Positions 1 through 8,790 of a DNA stretch of 64,000 nucleotides are shown here, one piece after another. Origin of the DNA: Sinorhizobium fredii (GTDB lineage: Bacteria; Pseudomonadota; Alphaproteobacteria; Rhizobiales; Rhizobiaceae); contig NZ_CP024310.1 of NCBI RefSeq assembly GCF_002944405.1, positions 1,550,001 to 1,614,000 on the forward strand, in the 5' to 3' direction. Under the pieces are notes generated by a model, which had not been told where the DNA came from, made no database searches, and saw only the letters and a program-made list of their open reading frames with translations. How positions within the stretch are numbered: position 1 is the stretch's first letter; each line of letters opens with the position of its first letter. The translations under genes and the position numbers were made by a program.

Positions 1-407
1 GCCACCGATGTGTTTCTGTTCAAGAATGGTTTGAGGTGGCTGGCAGCGGCACCATGCGCTAGAAGCGCATGACCATGCTTGCCACCGATTGCTTCGATGC
101 TATCCAGCGTACTCGTCAGCCAAGCATCGCCCTCCTCCGGCACCGCTTGCAGAGCCCTCGCGGCTCGCTCAGCCGGGATTACTTCTTTGAGATGGGATTG
201 GATCGCCTCGAGTTGTCGGGCACCAGCCTCGCCCGCAAGGAGCACTGCTGCAAGACCGTAGACGTAATGGGCAAGCAGCAGGTCCCGTTTGGCTTCGGAT
301 AGCGCGCTTCCGTAACGCTCTTCGAGCGTCTGCAGTGCTCGCCGCACCGATTGGTCAACGGCTTCGGCAAGTGTTTGCCACATGTTGGGGGCCGCTTCGC
401 CGCTCAT
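1..407 (-). CDS. Hypothetical protein, 3' end cut by window edge
   Basis: An open frame on the minus strand starts at an ATG at 407 and runs without a stop to base 1, giving about 135 residues. An AGGAGG Shine-Dalgarno lies about 8 bases upstream (415-420), which supports this start over the in-frame ATG at 383. The product begins MSGEAAPNMWQTLAEAVDQ and is rich in Ala, Leu and Glu, with an amphipathic helical stretch around HYVYGLAAVLLAGE (residues 45-60). I recognise no family. It has no signal peptide and looks cytosolic and helical. The C terminus lies outside the window, so full length and partner genes cannot be judged. Codon use and the strong ribosome site make it more likely real than the short overlapping plus-strand frames. 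Confidence 0.6.
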   Translation of the reverse strand, partial: MSGEAAPNMWQTLAEAVDQSVRRALQTLEERYGSALSEAKRDLLLAHYVYGLAAVLLAGEAGARQLEAIQSHLKEVIPAERAARALQAVPEEGDAWLTSTLDSIEAIGGKHGHALLAHGAAASHLKPFLNRNTSV

Positions 408-802
408 CCCCGAAGCCTCCTAGCCAGGACGTCGAATGCCGCCCTGCGGCTGAAGACCCGCGTCCAGCCTCGCGGTATCGTTCCCCATCCCCCGGCACTC
501 CAGTTCTCCATCGTCATCCAGCCCCACCCGGACGCAAGCCTCGCGAAATAACCTCTGCTGCCATGTGGCACCCCTCACGCAGCACCGTCTGTCGTTGCAT
601 CCAGCCGCTCAAACATCGACAGTTCGGCGCTTCATGCGTGTCACACGCCGGGCCGGCGGTATTTCAGGAAATTGCTCCGCATATCAGAAGATTGCTGGAA
701 AGACGCCTTCAATGAAAACTCGTCACCTTTTTATCACACTGATTTTATGGGGGATTTTCTTTAGAAGTTGCTTTATCAGTAATGTTTTGGTCGTAGCAGG
801 AG
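408..802. other. Intergenic stretch, no gene recognised
   Basis: Nothing coding is supported here. The left part is GC-rich and should hold the promoter of the leftward gene that starts at 407. The right part (about 715-800) is clearly AT-richer and lies just downstream of the AraC stop codon. No convincing hairpin-plus-T-tract terminator is visible. Confidence 0.5.
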
Positions 803-1798
803 CTAGAGTCTCATCCGTATTTCCGTCGGGGTAATGTCCCGGTGTTTCCGCATAACGGCAGTAAGGTGGCTTTGGCTCGAGAAGCCGCTGAGATAGGCGA
901 CTTCGGCGATCGTCAAATTGTTGTCGCCCAGCAATTTTTCCGCAAACGACAGCCGTAGCGCCAGCACATATTGGTGCGGCGGCTGCCCGAATGTCTTGGT
1001 GAAGGCTCGAATGAAATAGTATGGCGACAGCCCGGCTATCGCAGCAAGCTCCGCCACTGTCATTTTACGGGTGAAGTTCTCATGCAGGAATTCCCGGATT
1101 CTGCGAGCGCCTGCAGCGGAAAGACCGCCCTTCACGTCCGCAGGTTGCTTGCGCGCCGCCGAGTAGCCTCTCAGCAGATGAATGCCGAAGAGGGTGACGA
1201 GCGAGTCCACATAGATTTCGCTTGGCGGCTCCTGCTGTATCAGTTCCATTTTCAACAGTTCGGCAAACCGCAGAGCTTTCAAGTCGACGGTCCCGAATGC
1301 CGGCGGCTGAAGTGCTACCTCGCCAAGCTCCAGTTCACGCATGGCGAGATCAAGAAGGCTTTCCGACCTGAAGGCAACAATCAGCTCTTCTCGCGTGCTC
1401 GTCCATTCCGCCCTCACCTCAACATGCGGCGGCTGGATGACGATAGCACCCACGGGAGCGTCGTATTCCTGCATCCGGTCGCTGCCAAGAGCGGCTCGGA
1501 TCCGTTGCGCCGGCGCGAGCATCACGGCGGCAAAGTGATTCTCGGCTACCAGCGTCTGCGATCCGGGAGGCCGGATAGCATGGATCGCCCCGCCTCTGGC
1601 CGTTGCCAGTCGCGGCCCAGCCGACGCCGGAATGACGTTGAGGATCTCAGAGTCCCCGCTTGCGTGAACGATCGTTTCGCTTTGCTGCACGTCTGTATCT
1701 TCTATCGTTGAGTCGGATATTTGCGGTGCAGTCCTCAATTGTAACGCGATAAGGTTGCGATGAGCGACCGAAGAGCAATTCGACGTTAGCCGGGTCAA
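803..1798 (-). CDS. AraC-family transcriptional regulator
   Basis: The 331-residue product ends in a typical AraC/XylS DNA-binding domain. The first helix-turn-helix is near residues 245-275 (MTVAELAAIAGLSPYYFIRA). The second is near 293-320 (LTIAEVAYLSGFSSQSHL), followed by the usual TPTEIR-type end. The N-terminal 220 residues should be a sensing and dimerisation domain of unknown ligand. The start is uncertain. The frame given opens with TTG at 1798 and no ribosome site. An ATG at 1802 in another frame opens a protein-like stretch (MIDPANVELLFGRSS...) that runs to about 1650, so the true N terminus may have been split by a frameshift near 1700. No target operon is adjacent on its strand. 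The regulator call is secure, the regulated pathway unknown. Confidence 0.8.
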   Translation of the reverse strand: MTRLTSNCSSVAHRNLIALQLRTAPQISDSTIEDTDVQQSETIVHASGDSEILNVIPASAGPRLATARGGAIHAIRPPGSQTLVAENHFAAVMLAPAQRIRAALGSDRMQEYDAPVGAIVIQPPHVEVRAEWTSTREELIVAFRSESLLDLAMRELELGEVALQPPAFGTVDLKALRFAELLKMELIQQEPPSEIYVDSLVTLFGIHLLRGYSAARKQPADVKGGLSAAGARRIREFLHENFTRKMTVAELAAIAGLSPYYFIRAFTKTFGQPPHQYVLALRLSFAEKLLGDNNLTIAEVAYLSGFSSQSHLTAVMRKHRDITPTEIRMRL

Positions 1799-2094
1799 TC
1801 ATAGCGATCGATCTTGACCGAGGAGTCTTTGGTTGAGTACGCAACGACCAGCAGAGTCGGCTCCCATATAGAACAAGCATGACAGAAGCTTCAAAATCCG
1901 TTACGGACCATGCTTTCGGCTGTACATGTTGCGAGGATCTTATCCGCAAGACGCAGAAATCGGACGGGCGCCCAGCACGTGGCGTCTGGCAGAGGCGCCC
2001 TTGCATCAGAGGCGCCGCCATCGAGGCCCCTTGCCCTTCGCACAACGGCCAAGGGCTTGCCGACCGAAGATGACGACGCTGCAGAGCGTGCGAT

Positions 2095-2451
2095 TCACCC
2101 GGCGTATGTTTCTCGGCCGAAACCCAGTTTCCGCAGGACCACTTGTGCACGTTCAAAGGCGGCCACAAGGGCGCATTCAGCCTCGATCAATTGCTGTATG
2201 AGCGTGCAGCGTTGTTCGGCTATTATCCGAGATTGGGATAGTAGTGCGTCCAGCTCTACGGCCGGCACCTTCTGCGCCTTAAGATCAACCCATTGCTGCA
2301 GTATGGCTCGTCCTCGCCTGTCGAGTTCGTGCTTCTGCTGCCGAAGTCGGTCGGCACGGCAATGCGCCTTATTATACTGTCTGAGCACCATCGCGGCTTC
2401 AAGCCTCAACCTCATCGGGAGAGGCCGGACAACCGGGTTTGCGTTTCTCAT
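2095..2451 (-). CDS. Coiled-coil hypothetical protein
   Basis: A 118-residue frame with an ATG at 2451. The product is strongly helical and charged, with heptad-like leucine spacing from about residue 20 to 105 (RLRQQKHELDRRGRAILQQW, then LIQQLIEAECALVAAFERAQ). It has no signal peptide or membrane segment. I recognise no family. The start is weak: no good Shine-Dalgarno precedes 2451, and an internal ATG at 2391 has a GAGG about 13 bases upstream. It stands alone between the AraC gene and a decayed TPR gene. Amino-acid composition supports real coding; function is unknown. Confidence 0.5.
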   Translation of the reverse strand: MRNANPVVRPLPMRLRLEAAMVLRQYNKAHCRADRLRQQKHELDRRGRAILQQWVDLKAQKVPAVELDALLSQSRIIAEQRCTLIQQLIEAECALVAAFERAQVVLRKLGFGRETYAG

Positions 2452-2751
2452 GGAGGCAACTTTTTCAGGAGGGGCCCTCGTTCAAACAATCCGCTTATCA
2501 TGCTGCCGGCCACATTGCCGGCGAAACACGTCATCCATCTGAATGCTTAAATCAACATGTTTGTGCAACCAAGTTTCCTCCATCACCGCAACGCATCGTC
2601 AGGCGTCCGTCACCGCACTACGACTTGGACAGGCTGCCTTGTGCAAGGACACAGAGCGAGGCAACCATGAGGGGCGCTCTGAAAAGCGTCCTAGTTGCAG
2701 TGCATAAGCGCCCGCTGCCCGCCGCCCGCCCCGTCGCGAGCTTCGTCTCTC

Positions 2752-3335
2752 TTACCCGAGTAGTTCGAGCACCTGCGGGAAGCGTGGATGCTACGAATCC
2801 AACGAGATCCGAGTCGTATTCAACCCACCTCATTGTTTCATGGATGGCGCTCGGGAGGAGCTCAAGCAGCAGGTCGACCGCTCGATCAGCTTCACCCTCA
2901 AGGGAATAAAAGCAAGCGACGTTGTATTTGGCCAGACAGTCGTCCCGATCGATGGCCAAGCGCGGGCTGCCCATTCTTTGGCACGATCAAGCTCGCCAAG
3001 CGCCGCGAGACCCACCGCGCCTAGATACGCGGCTCTCGAGTTTTCCGGGCGCAGCATGAATTCACGCTCGGCGCGCGCGACACCTTCCCGCGCCGCCACT
3101 TTCATTTCCTTCTCCTGCTTGAGCGATCGGAGAACGTTTACCAGCACGAGCAAGGACTGGTAGTCGTCAGGTTTGATCTCTGCGGCGCGTTGGAAATGCC
3201 TGGCCGCTTCGTCCAGTTTCCCTTGGGTAAAGCAAGCGCGGGCATAGAAGTAATATGCTTAGAACAGATTGGGATCGAGGTCGATCGCCTGGTCGAACTC
3301 CGCCATTTCTGCTGCTACTGCGACGGCATGACGGC
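2752..3335 (-). pseudogene. Decayed TPR C-terminal region of an adenylate-cyclase/TolB-type protein
   Basis: Piecing together frames on the minus strand gives a recognisable TPR tail: AEMAEFDQAIDLDPNLF, a stop codon (TAA, 3259-3261), then AYYFYARACFTQGKLDEAAR, VLVNVLRSLKQEKEMKVAA, LRPENSRAAYLGAVGLAALG, a frame change near 2950-2970, then YNVACFYSLEGEADRAVDLL. Near 2790 the frame changes again, to D-S-stop-HPRFPQVLELLG and the stop at 2752-2754. These blocks match the C-terminal repeats of rhizobial adenylate/guanylate cyclase-like or TolB-TPR proteins. At least two premature stops and two frameshifts show the gene is dead. No catalytic or DNA-binding N-terminal part was found upstream. Three intact relatives of this architecture occur elsewhere in the window. 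Confidence 0.75.
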
Positions 3336-3694
3336 AAAGCCTAAAGCCGCGGCGGGTCCCCGCCCCGCACTGATCCGACGCGACCAGGACCCTACTGCGA
3401 CGAGGGGGAACGGGGATGGTCGACCCGTTGCGCTAATCCGGCCCAAGTACCGAAAGACAAAAAAGGCACGTCAAGCCGGACTTTGATTTCTGCCCTAAGT
3501 CGGCTTCAAGCAGTCACCCCGAAATTCGATGAAGCGTTGCGTCGTTGCCATTCGATGGCGGGCGAAGACAGAGCGGCGGCGACGATTCCCTCCGCCAGAA
3601 GCGCGATGCCTAACGTCGGTGTTGAGCCGGCGCTCTCATCGCATCGGATGCAAGGAGACGCGAAGGGCGAGCAGGAGGTCACATTACTCAGGCG
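3336..3694. other. Intergenic stretch, nothing recognised
   Basis: Between the decayed TPR gene and the stop codon of the oxidoreductase at 3695 I see no protein-like frame, RNA gene or clear terminator. Confidence 0.4.
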
Positions 3695-4732
3695 TCAGTT
3701 CAACTCGATACGTTCACCCGTTGCCGCAGCGCGTTTTACCGCATCGACTACCCTCAAGGTTTCGAGCCCCTCACGCCCGCTGACAAGCGGCGGTTCGTCT
3801 CCGCGGATCACCTTGCAGAATTGCCTGATCTGCAGAACGAGCGGGTCCTCGTCGTCTACCTCGATACGCGTTTGGTCAAATGGCTGCCACCAACTCCGTT
3901 TACCAGGATTGCGCCAGACCTCGAGCGACGGAACAGCCAACGACCCGTGCGTTCCTCCGATCATGTAACAGGATTGCTCGGTTTTGGGGTAAGCCGGATT
4001 CTCTCCGGTTGTCATCTCCCAGCTCCACGGTGCGACCACCGCGTCCGAGACTGTCGCAGTTCCCAAAACTCCATTCTTGAACTCGATCAGGATCACAGCC
4101 GTTTCCTCAACTGCGTTGCCGCGCACCGCGTTGGACTCGCGTGCCTGAACCGCAGCCACATCGCCGAAAAGGTAGCGCAGATTATCGACGTCGTGGATGA
4201 GATTGAGGAAAACCGGCCCCGCACCGCGCTCACGACGCCACGAGATGTCGAAGTACTCGTCGGGCTTGAATAGCCAAAACATCGCATTGACAACAAGAAC
4301 GCGGCCGAGCTTCCCGCTTTCGATGATTTCCTTTGCCTTCTGCGTCACCGGATTGTGTCGGCGATGATGGCCGGTCAATAGAGGAACACCTTTTTCCTCA
4401 GCCGCTGCGATCAGCTTTTCCCCGGATATAATGTCGTCGGCGATAGGTTTCTCGATGAGTGCGGGAACGCCGGCTTCAACGGCTTCCAACCCGTTCTGGA
4501 CGTGAGCCTGGTTGGGCGTAGCCACGATTATCCCGTCAGGTCGGTCTGCGGCAATCATGTCCGCGAAGCTCGTAAACCACTTCACGCCGGCTTCCTTGGC
4601 AATAGTCTCGCCAACCGGCGTGGGATCGACCACCGCAATGAGTTGCGCCAAGGGCTCGGCCAGGACGTGTTGAATATGGCGCTTACCGATGAGGCCTGCG
4701 CCAAGTACGGCCAGCTTAACCCGTTGGGTCAT
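3695..4732 (-). CDS. Gfo/Idh/MocA-family oxidoreductase
   Basis: The 345-residue product starts at ATG 4732, 8 bases after the aroQ stop. A TTG two codons earlier is less likely. The N-terminal Rossmann fold carries AVLGAGLIGKRH near residues 8-19. The family EKP motif (ALIEKPIADD) lies near residue 95, and GHHRRHNP follows around 120. These mark an NAD(P)-dependent dehydrogenase of the family that includes inositol and sugar dehydrogenases. It is the last gene of a leftward operon of dehydroquinase, shikimate dehydrogenase and ABC importer genes. I infer that it oxidises a cyclic polyol or hydroxy acid, perhaps a quinate-like or inositol-like substrate, feeding that pathway. Substrate specificity cannot be read from the sequence. 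Confidence 0.85.
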   Translation of the reverse strand: MTQRVKLAVLGAGLIGKRHIQHVLAEPLAQLIAVVDPTPVGETIAKEAGVKWFTSFADMIAADRPDGIIVATPNQAHVQNGLEAVEAGVPALIEKPIADDIISGEKLIAAAEEKGVPLLTGHHRRHNPVTQKAKEIIESGKLGRVLVVNAMFWLFKPDEYFDISWRRERGAGPVFLNLIHDVDNLRYLFGDVAAVQARESNAVRGNAVEETAVILIEFKNGVLGTATVSDAVVAPWSWEMTTGENPAYPKTEQSCYMIGGTHGSLAVPSLEVWRNPGKRSWWQPFDQTRIEVDDEDPLVLQIRQFCKVIRGDEPPLVSGREGLETLRVVDAVKRAAATGERIELN

Positions 4733-4739
4733 GGTCAAC

Positions 4740-5189
4740 TCAGCTCTTGCTCGCCGCCTTGATCATTGTCGCGGCGCGCCGGATGCCAAGCTGGTATCCT
4801 TCTGTTCCAAGGCCGCAGATCACGCCGTCCGCGCGGTGCGAAACGAACGAATGGTGTCGGAAGCTTTCGCGCTTGTGCACATTGGAGATGTGGATCTCGA
4901 TCACAGGTCCTTCAAATGTGTTCAGAGCGTCGAGGATGGCGAGTGAGGTATGGGTAAAGGCTGCCGGATTGATGACGATGCCCGCACCGTCCTCGCGCGC
5001 CTCATGAATCCAATCGATGATCTCGTATTCCCGGTTGCTCTGATGAAAGCGGATTTCATGACCGAGTTCGGCTGCCAGTTTGCGGCAGTCCGCCTCTACG
5101 TCTGCGAGCGTTTCATGCCCGTAGATGTGCGGCTGGCGTTTGCCAAGCAGGTTGAGGTTTGGTCCATTGAGAACGTAGATCAGGCTCAT
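4740..5189 (-). CDS. aroQ: Type II 3-dehydroquinate dehydratase
   Basis: The 149-residue length is typical of the small dodecameric type II enzymes, which interconvert 3-dehydroquinate and 3-dehydroshikimate. All signature blocks are present: NGPNLNLLG (8-16), the flexible-loop Tyr23 in [22 protein letters not shown] (48-62), [10 protein letters not shown] (73-82) with Asn74, and [17 protein letters not shown] (98-114) with the catalytic His100. The start ATG at 5189 has AAGGA upstream. Because it lies between a tautomerase gene and an oxidoreductase gene in an operon with an importer, a catabolic (quinate-use) role is more likely than a housekeeping one. The biosynthetic copy should lie elsewhere in the genome. 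Family assignment is secure; the catabolic role is inferred from context. Confidence 0.93.
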   Translation of the reverse strand: MSLIYVLNGPNLNLLGKRQPHIYGHETLADVEADCRKLAAELGHEIRFHQSNREYEIIDWIHEAREDGAGIVINPAAFTHTSLAILDALNTFEGPVIEIHISNVHKRESFRHHSFVSHRADGVICGLGTEGYQLGIRRAATMIKAASKS

Positions 5190-5222
5190 AGCATAGTGTC
5201 CTTCTCGAGCACGTCGTCCTGG

Positions 5223-5591
5223 TCAGACGAACGTGATTGCTTGAACAGCAAAATCAGGGTCCGACTCGTAGAGATCTGCGCGCAAGCCGAGCCTTCCCGC
5301 TTCGAGAGCAGGCGCGGCGATCGTCCGCGCGGCGTCGAGAACGGCAGTGAGGAGCTTCTGCTTGGTCTCTGCAGTACGACCCGGTGCCATCCGCACGATG
5401 ATTTGGATGAAATGACTATCGACATGCTCATCGCCCACGCAGGAGTGTGTCGCCTCCCGCGCAAGCGTGCGCACGGCGGAAGGTTTCACTAGGCCGCCGT
5501 CGCGAACGCAGCGATGCACGGTCAGCGTGAGCCGGTCCATGGCTACGTGCTCGCCTGCGCCCCGACTATAATCGATGATGATATGCGGCAT
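5223..5591 (-). CDS. 5-carboxymethyl-2-hydroxymuconate isomerase-family tautomerase
   Basis: The 122-residue product begins MPHIIIDYS. The residue after the initiator is proline, the catalytic amino-terminal base of the tautomerase superfamily. Length and end-to-end pattern (HFIQIIVRMAPGRTAETKQ near residue 60) fit the CHMI (HpaF) family. In homoprotocatechuate degradation that family isomerises 5-carboxymethyl-2-hydroxymuconate before hydration and aldol cleavage. A GGAGAG ribosome site precedes the ATG. Homologues of the next two pathway enzymes (HpaH and HpaI types) are encoded in the divergent operon of this locus, so the three probably act in series on a ring-cleavage product. The exact substrate is not known. 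Confidence 0.82.
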   Translation of the reverse strand: MPHIIIDYSRGAGEHVAMDRLTLTVHRCVRDGGLVKPSAVRTLAREATHSCVGDEHVDSHFIQIIVRMAPGRTAETKQKLLTAVLDAARTIAAPALEAGRLGLRADLYESDPDFAVQAITFV

Positions 5592-5604
5592 TGGGATCTC
5601 TCCA

Positions 5605-6465
5605 TTAAGCCGACAGGCGGCACAAGTCCATGAAGTGACGGGACATGCGCTCTGCGTCGGGTGCTATCCCGGTGAACAATTCGAAAGCCGCTGCTGCCTG
5701 GTAGACGGTCATGCCGCCGCCACGAAGGGTCCGGCAGCCTTTTCTTTCGGAGAGAGCAAGGAGCTCTGTGACGAGCGGCATATAGACGATGTCGGCGACC
5801 CAATGCCGTGGCAGAAGCCATTTTGGGTCGATCGGCAAGCCAGGATGGCTCTTCATACCCGTGGGCGTCGCGTGGATAAGGCCGTCCGCGGAGCCCAGGG
5901 CGCTGCCGACATCCGTCGTGGCGCGCGCACAACCCCTTGAGAACCGATCATTCAACTGCCCAGCCAAGTTTTCTGCCCGTGTCGGATCCTGGTCGAAGAT
6001 CGATAGTCTCTCAATACCGAGCTTCATTGCGGCATGCGCCACGGCGACACCGGCGCCGCCGGCGCCAAGCAGGACGGCATGCGACTTCGCGACGTCCGGA
6101 AGGCCGCGCCGGAAATTCTCGTAGAAACCGTACCAATCAGTGTTGTGGCCGATCCTCTCGCCGTCACGAAACACCACGGTGTTGACCGCACCGAGCATCT
6201 CTGCATCCTCGGAAAGGCGATTGAGGTGGGCGATCACCGACTGCTTGCACGGATGTGTAATGTTGCTCCCGGCAAAACCGCGCCGCTCCTCCTCGTCTAG
6301 GAGGTCCGGCAGCGCCGAGGCAGGAAGGCCTCGCTCGGCCAGGTCGAGAAGCTCGTAGCGGTAATCGAGGCCCTGATGTCGAGCTTCCGTTTCGTGGAGA
6401 GCCGGGGACTTCGACATTTGAATGTCGGCCCCGATCAGTCCCACGAGGAATTTCTTGTCGCGCAT
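5605..6465 (-). CDS. Shikimate/quinate dehydrogenase, AroE family
   Basis: The 286-residue protein has the AroE two-domain layout. The substrate side carries SKSP (18-21), NITHPCK with catalytic Lys74, and NTDWYGF with Asp110. The nucleotide side carries GAGGAG (134-139). The second Rossmann strand ends in SIFDQD with an acidic residue near 158, where biosynthetic NADPH-dependent AroE usually has an Arg-containing NRT motif. By family knowledge an acid there favours NAD+, as in catabolic quinate/shikimate dehydrogenases. GAAGG precedes the ATG. It sits 13 bases from the tautomerase gene and 18 bases from the ABC ATPase gene. I infer oxidation of quinate to 3-dehydroquinate or shikimate to 3-dehydroshikimate. 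A biosynthetic AroE cannot be excluded without assay. Confidence 0.88.
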   Translation of the reverse strand: MRDKKFLVGLIGADIQMSKSPALHETEARHQGLDYRYELLDLAERGLPASALPDLLDEEERRGFAGSNITHPCKQSVIAHLNRLSEDAEMLGAVNTVVFRDGERIGHNTDWYGFYENFRRGLPDVAKSHAVLLGAGGAGVAVAHAAMKLGIERLSIFDQDPTRAENLAGQLNDRFSRGCARATTDVGSALGSADGLIHATPTGMKSHPGLPIDPKWLLPRHWVADIVYMPLVTELLALSERKGCRTLRGGGMTVYQAAAAFELFTGIAPDAERMSRHFMDLCRLSA

Positions 6466-6483
6466 TGGTATCGCCTTCGGACG

Positions 6484-7245
6484 TCAGTGGTGGGCAAGGA
6501 TTTCGCCGAGGAAGGTTTTTGTGCGTTCGTGCTTGGGAGACTTGAAGAAGACCTCCGGTTCGGCCTCTTCGACGATTTCTCCGGAGGCCATGAAGATGAC
6601 GCGGTCAGCGACCTGACGGGCAAAGCCCATTTCATGAGTGACACAGATCATCGTCATGCCGTCACGGGCGAGGCCGATCATGGTGTCGAGCACCTCCTTC
6701 ACCATTTCGGGATCGAGGGCAGAGGTCGGTTCGTCGAAGAGCATGACCTTCGGCTCCATGCAGAGCGCGCGAGCGATGGCAACGCGTTGTTGTTGCCCGC
6801 CGGATAGCTGCGCAGGATACTTTTCAGCCTGGTCAAGGATTCGAACGCGTTCGAGATATTTTCGAGCCAGTCGCTCTGCGTCAGCGTGGCTTGTGCCTCG
6901 AACACGCATCGGGGCGAGTGTACAGTTCTGAAGTACGGTCATGTGCGGGAAGAGATTGAAGCTCTGGAAGACCATTCCCACTTCGCGCCGTATCGCATCG
7001 ACGGATTTGGTGCTTCCGTCCAGTACCTGACCCTCGACGACAATCTTGCCGTCCTCGATCGTTTCGAGGGCATTGATGCAGCGGATTAACGTCGATTTTC
7101 CGGAGCCTGACGGCCCACAGAGGACGATTTTTTCGCCTTTGCGGACCGACAGACTGATGGATTTCAAGGCATGGAAAGCGCCGTACCACTTCTGCACATC
7201 CTCAAGGGAAATCAGCGTCGGTTGATCGTTTGCGGAATTGAGCAC
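6484..7245 (-). CDS. Polar amino acid-type ABC importer, ATP-binding subunit
   Basis: This is a complete ABC ATPase of the GlnQ/HisP group. It has Walker [10 protein letters not shown], a Q-loop ([16 protein letters not shown]), the signature LSGGQQQR, Walker B VMLFDEP and the H-loop histidine in VTHEMGFA. I place the start at a GTG at 7245, because GGAGG lies 5-6 bases upstream. An ATG at 7257 adds four residues but has no ribosome site, and longer in-frame extensions would run into the solute-binding protein gene. It lies directly downstream of that gene and of two permease genes, forming a full importer. By family the substrate is a polar amino acid or small hydrophilic acid. Its place among quinate/shikimate-type enzymes suggests that the substrate of this operon is imported. 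Confidence 0.92.
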   Translation of the reverse strand: MLNSANDQPTLISLEDVQKWYGAFHALKSISLSVRKGEKIVLCGPSGSGKSTLIRCINALETIEDGKIVVEGQVLDGSTKSVDAIRREVGMVFQSFNLFPHMTVLQNCTLAPMRVRGTSHADAERLARKYLERVRILDQAEKYPAQLSGGQQQRVAIARALCMEPKVMLFDEPTSALDPEMVKEVLDTMIGLARDGMTMICVTHEMGFARQVADRVIFMASGEIVEEAEPEVFFKSPKHERTKTFLGEILAHH

Positions 7246-7264
7246 GGAACCCTCCATTTGGGCT

Positions 7265-8089
7265 TTAATTGACGGTGAACGGGATGTTCGGAATGGATTC
7301 AGGGAACTGCGGCAGATCGATCGCCATCCACTTCTTGGTGATGGCGGCAAGCTCACCATTGGCCTTGATCTTCTCGATGAAGGCGTTGACGGCTTCGTTC
7401 CAGTCCTTCTCGCCGAGACGGGTCCCGACTCCGTTGTAGGTCGTCAGAAAGTTAATCTTGCGCTCAAAGGTGCCGGCACTCGCCGCATCCAGCCGCTGAC
7501 CATAGAACTGGTTGCCGCCAACCGCCTTTACCTGTCCGGAGATCAAAGCCTGGATGGTTGCGGCGTCATCATCAAACCGGCGAACCGTTGCGGTGGATCC
7601 GACGGCGTCCGTTACTGCCTTATCCTGCGAACTGGACTTCGGAACGCCGATCTCCCATCCCGCAACGTCTTCAGGCTTCGTAACCGTGTCGGATTTCGCG
7701 GCATAAAGCGAAATCGTGTTGGCGGCGTAGGGCTTGCTGTATTGAATTGATTTCGCTCGCTCTTCCGTCATTGCCATCGTTGCGAACAGGATGTCGACTT
7801 TGCCGGTCGTTAGCGCGGGAATGCGGTTGGCAACGGCGAGCGGCTGGAATTGAACCTTAACGCCCAACTCCTTTGCAAAAAGGTTGGCGACGTCAGCGTC
7901 GAAGCCGTCCTGCTGGCCGCTCGTATTGACGAAACCCCAAGGCGCGTTGTCGCCCTGGATGCCGACGACCAGCGTGCCCTTTGCCTTGATTTCTTCTACA
8001 GTTGCCGCAGAGGCGGCGGCAGCGCCGACGGTTGTGAAGGCAACAGTTGCCAGTGCAAGTCCGAGAAAATTCCGACGATTGGTATGCAT
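7265..8089 (-). CDS. ABC transporter solute-binding protein, family 3, with Tat-like signal
   Basis: The 274-residue protein starts at ATG 8089, preceded by GGAGGAGG. Upstream in-frame extension would overlap the permease gene and is rejected. The N terminus has a twin-arginine-like motif ([11 protein letters not shown]) and an alanine-rich hydrophobic segment ending ASAATVEEI, so export, possibly through Tat, is likely. The mature part is a typical SBP_bac_3 protein: [14 protein letters not shown] near residue 47, [16 protein letters not shown] near 71, [15 protein letters not shown] near 110. It is the binding component for the adjacent ATPase and permeases. The ligand is unknown; from context I infer a shikimate-, quinate- or aromatic-acid-like compound, although the family mostly binds amino acids. 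Confidence 0.9.
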   Translation of the reverse strand: MHTNRRNFLGLALATVAFTTVGAAAASAATVEEIKAKGTLVVGIQGDNAPWGFVNTSGQQDGFDADVANLFAKELGVKVQFQPLAVANRIPALTTGKVDILFATMAMTEERAKSIQYSKPYAANTISLYAAKSDTVTKPEDVAGWEIGVPKSSSQDKAVTDAVGSTATVRRFDDDAATIQALISGQVKAVGGNQFYGQRLDAASAGTFERKINFLTTYNGVGTRLGEKDWNEAVNAFIEKIKANGELAAITKKWMAIDLPQFPESIPNIPFTVN

Positions 8090-8130
8090 AAGTATGCTCC
8101 TCCTCCAGGGTTTTGCTTCCAGCGAAGCGG

Positions 8131-8781
8131 TTAGCGGGCGGCTTTCGCCATCCGTTTTTCGAGGCCACTTCCGGCATGGGAGAGGGGCCAGCAAATGATG
8201 AAGTAGATTGCGGCGACGATCCCGAAGACGAGCAGCGGACGATAGGTCTGGTTTGAAATGATCTGGCCGGCGCGAGTCAGTTCAATGAAGCCGACGATTG
8301 CTGCTAGCGACGTGCCCTTGATGAGCTGGACAAGGAAGCCGATCGTGGCCGGCATCGAGATTTTCAGGGCCTGCGGCAGGATGACGTCTTTCATCCGCGA
8401 GACATAATGCAGACCGAGGGCGTTGGCGGCTTCCGTCTGGCCCTTCGGCACAGCCTCGATGGAGCCGCGCCAGATCTCTCCCAGGAAAGCACTGGCATGG
8501 AGCGTGAAGGCGATTGCGACCGCGATCCACGCGTTGACCTCGATGCCCAACAGAGCAACGCCGTAATAGACAACGAAGAGCTGCATCAGAAGGGGCGTGC
8601 CCTGGAAGATGCCGATATACCCTGCGGTGATCGTCCGGAAGACCTTCTTCTTCGAGGTGCGCAGCAGCGCTATCAGGATTCCGAATATACCCCCACCGAT
8701 GAAGCCCACGATCGCGAGCAACACGGTCCACTTCAAACCCTGCATCAAAAAGAAGAATTCATTTTCGCCGATGGGACCCAT
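8131..8781 (-). CDS. Polar amino acid-type ABC importer, permease subunit
   Basis: The 216-residue inner membrane protein has about five predicted hydrophobic helices (for example LLAIVGFIGGGIFGILIALL near residue 20). The EAA loop that contacts the ATPase appears as EAANALGLHYVSRMKDVILP (residues 117-136). The length and the FQGTPLLMQLF segment are typical of the HisM/GlnP family. The start ATG has GGAGG upstream. It is paired with the second permease gene 10 bases away, so the importer is likely a heterodimeric channel. Confidence 0.92.
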   Translation of the reverse strand: MGPIGENEFFFLMQGLKWTVLLAIVGFIGGGIFGILIALLRTSKKKVFRTITAGYIGIFQGTPLLMQLFVVYYGVALLGIEVNAWIAVAIAFTLHASAFLGEIWRGSIEAVPKGQTEAANALGLHYVSRMKDVILPQALKISMPATIGFLVQLIKGTSLAAIVGFIELTRAGQIISNQTYRPLLVFGIVAAIYFIICWPLSHAGSGLEKRMAKAAR

Positions 8782-8790
8782 GGCTGCCTC

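Noticed and set aside
971..1711. 246-codon plus-strand frame opposite the AraC gene
   Set aside because: It is the antisense of a clear AraC coding region and has no recognisable domain or ribosome site.
1647..2168. 173-codon minus-strand frame
   Set aside because: Only its last 50 codons look protein-like (possible lost N terminus of the AraC gene). The rest is low-quality sequence rich in Arg, Ser and Cys.
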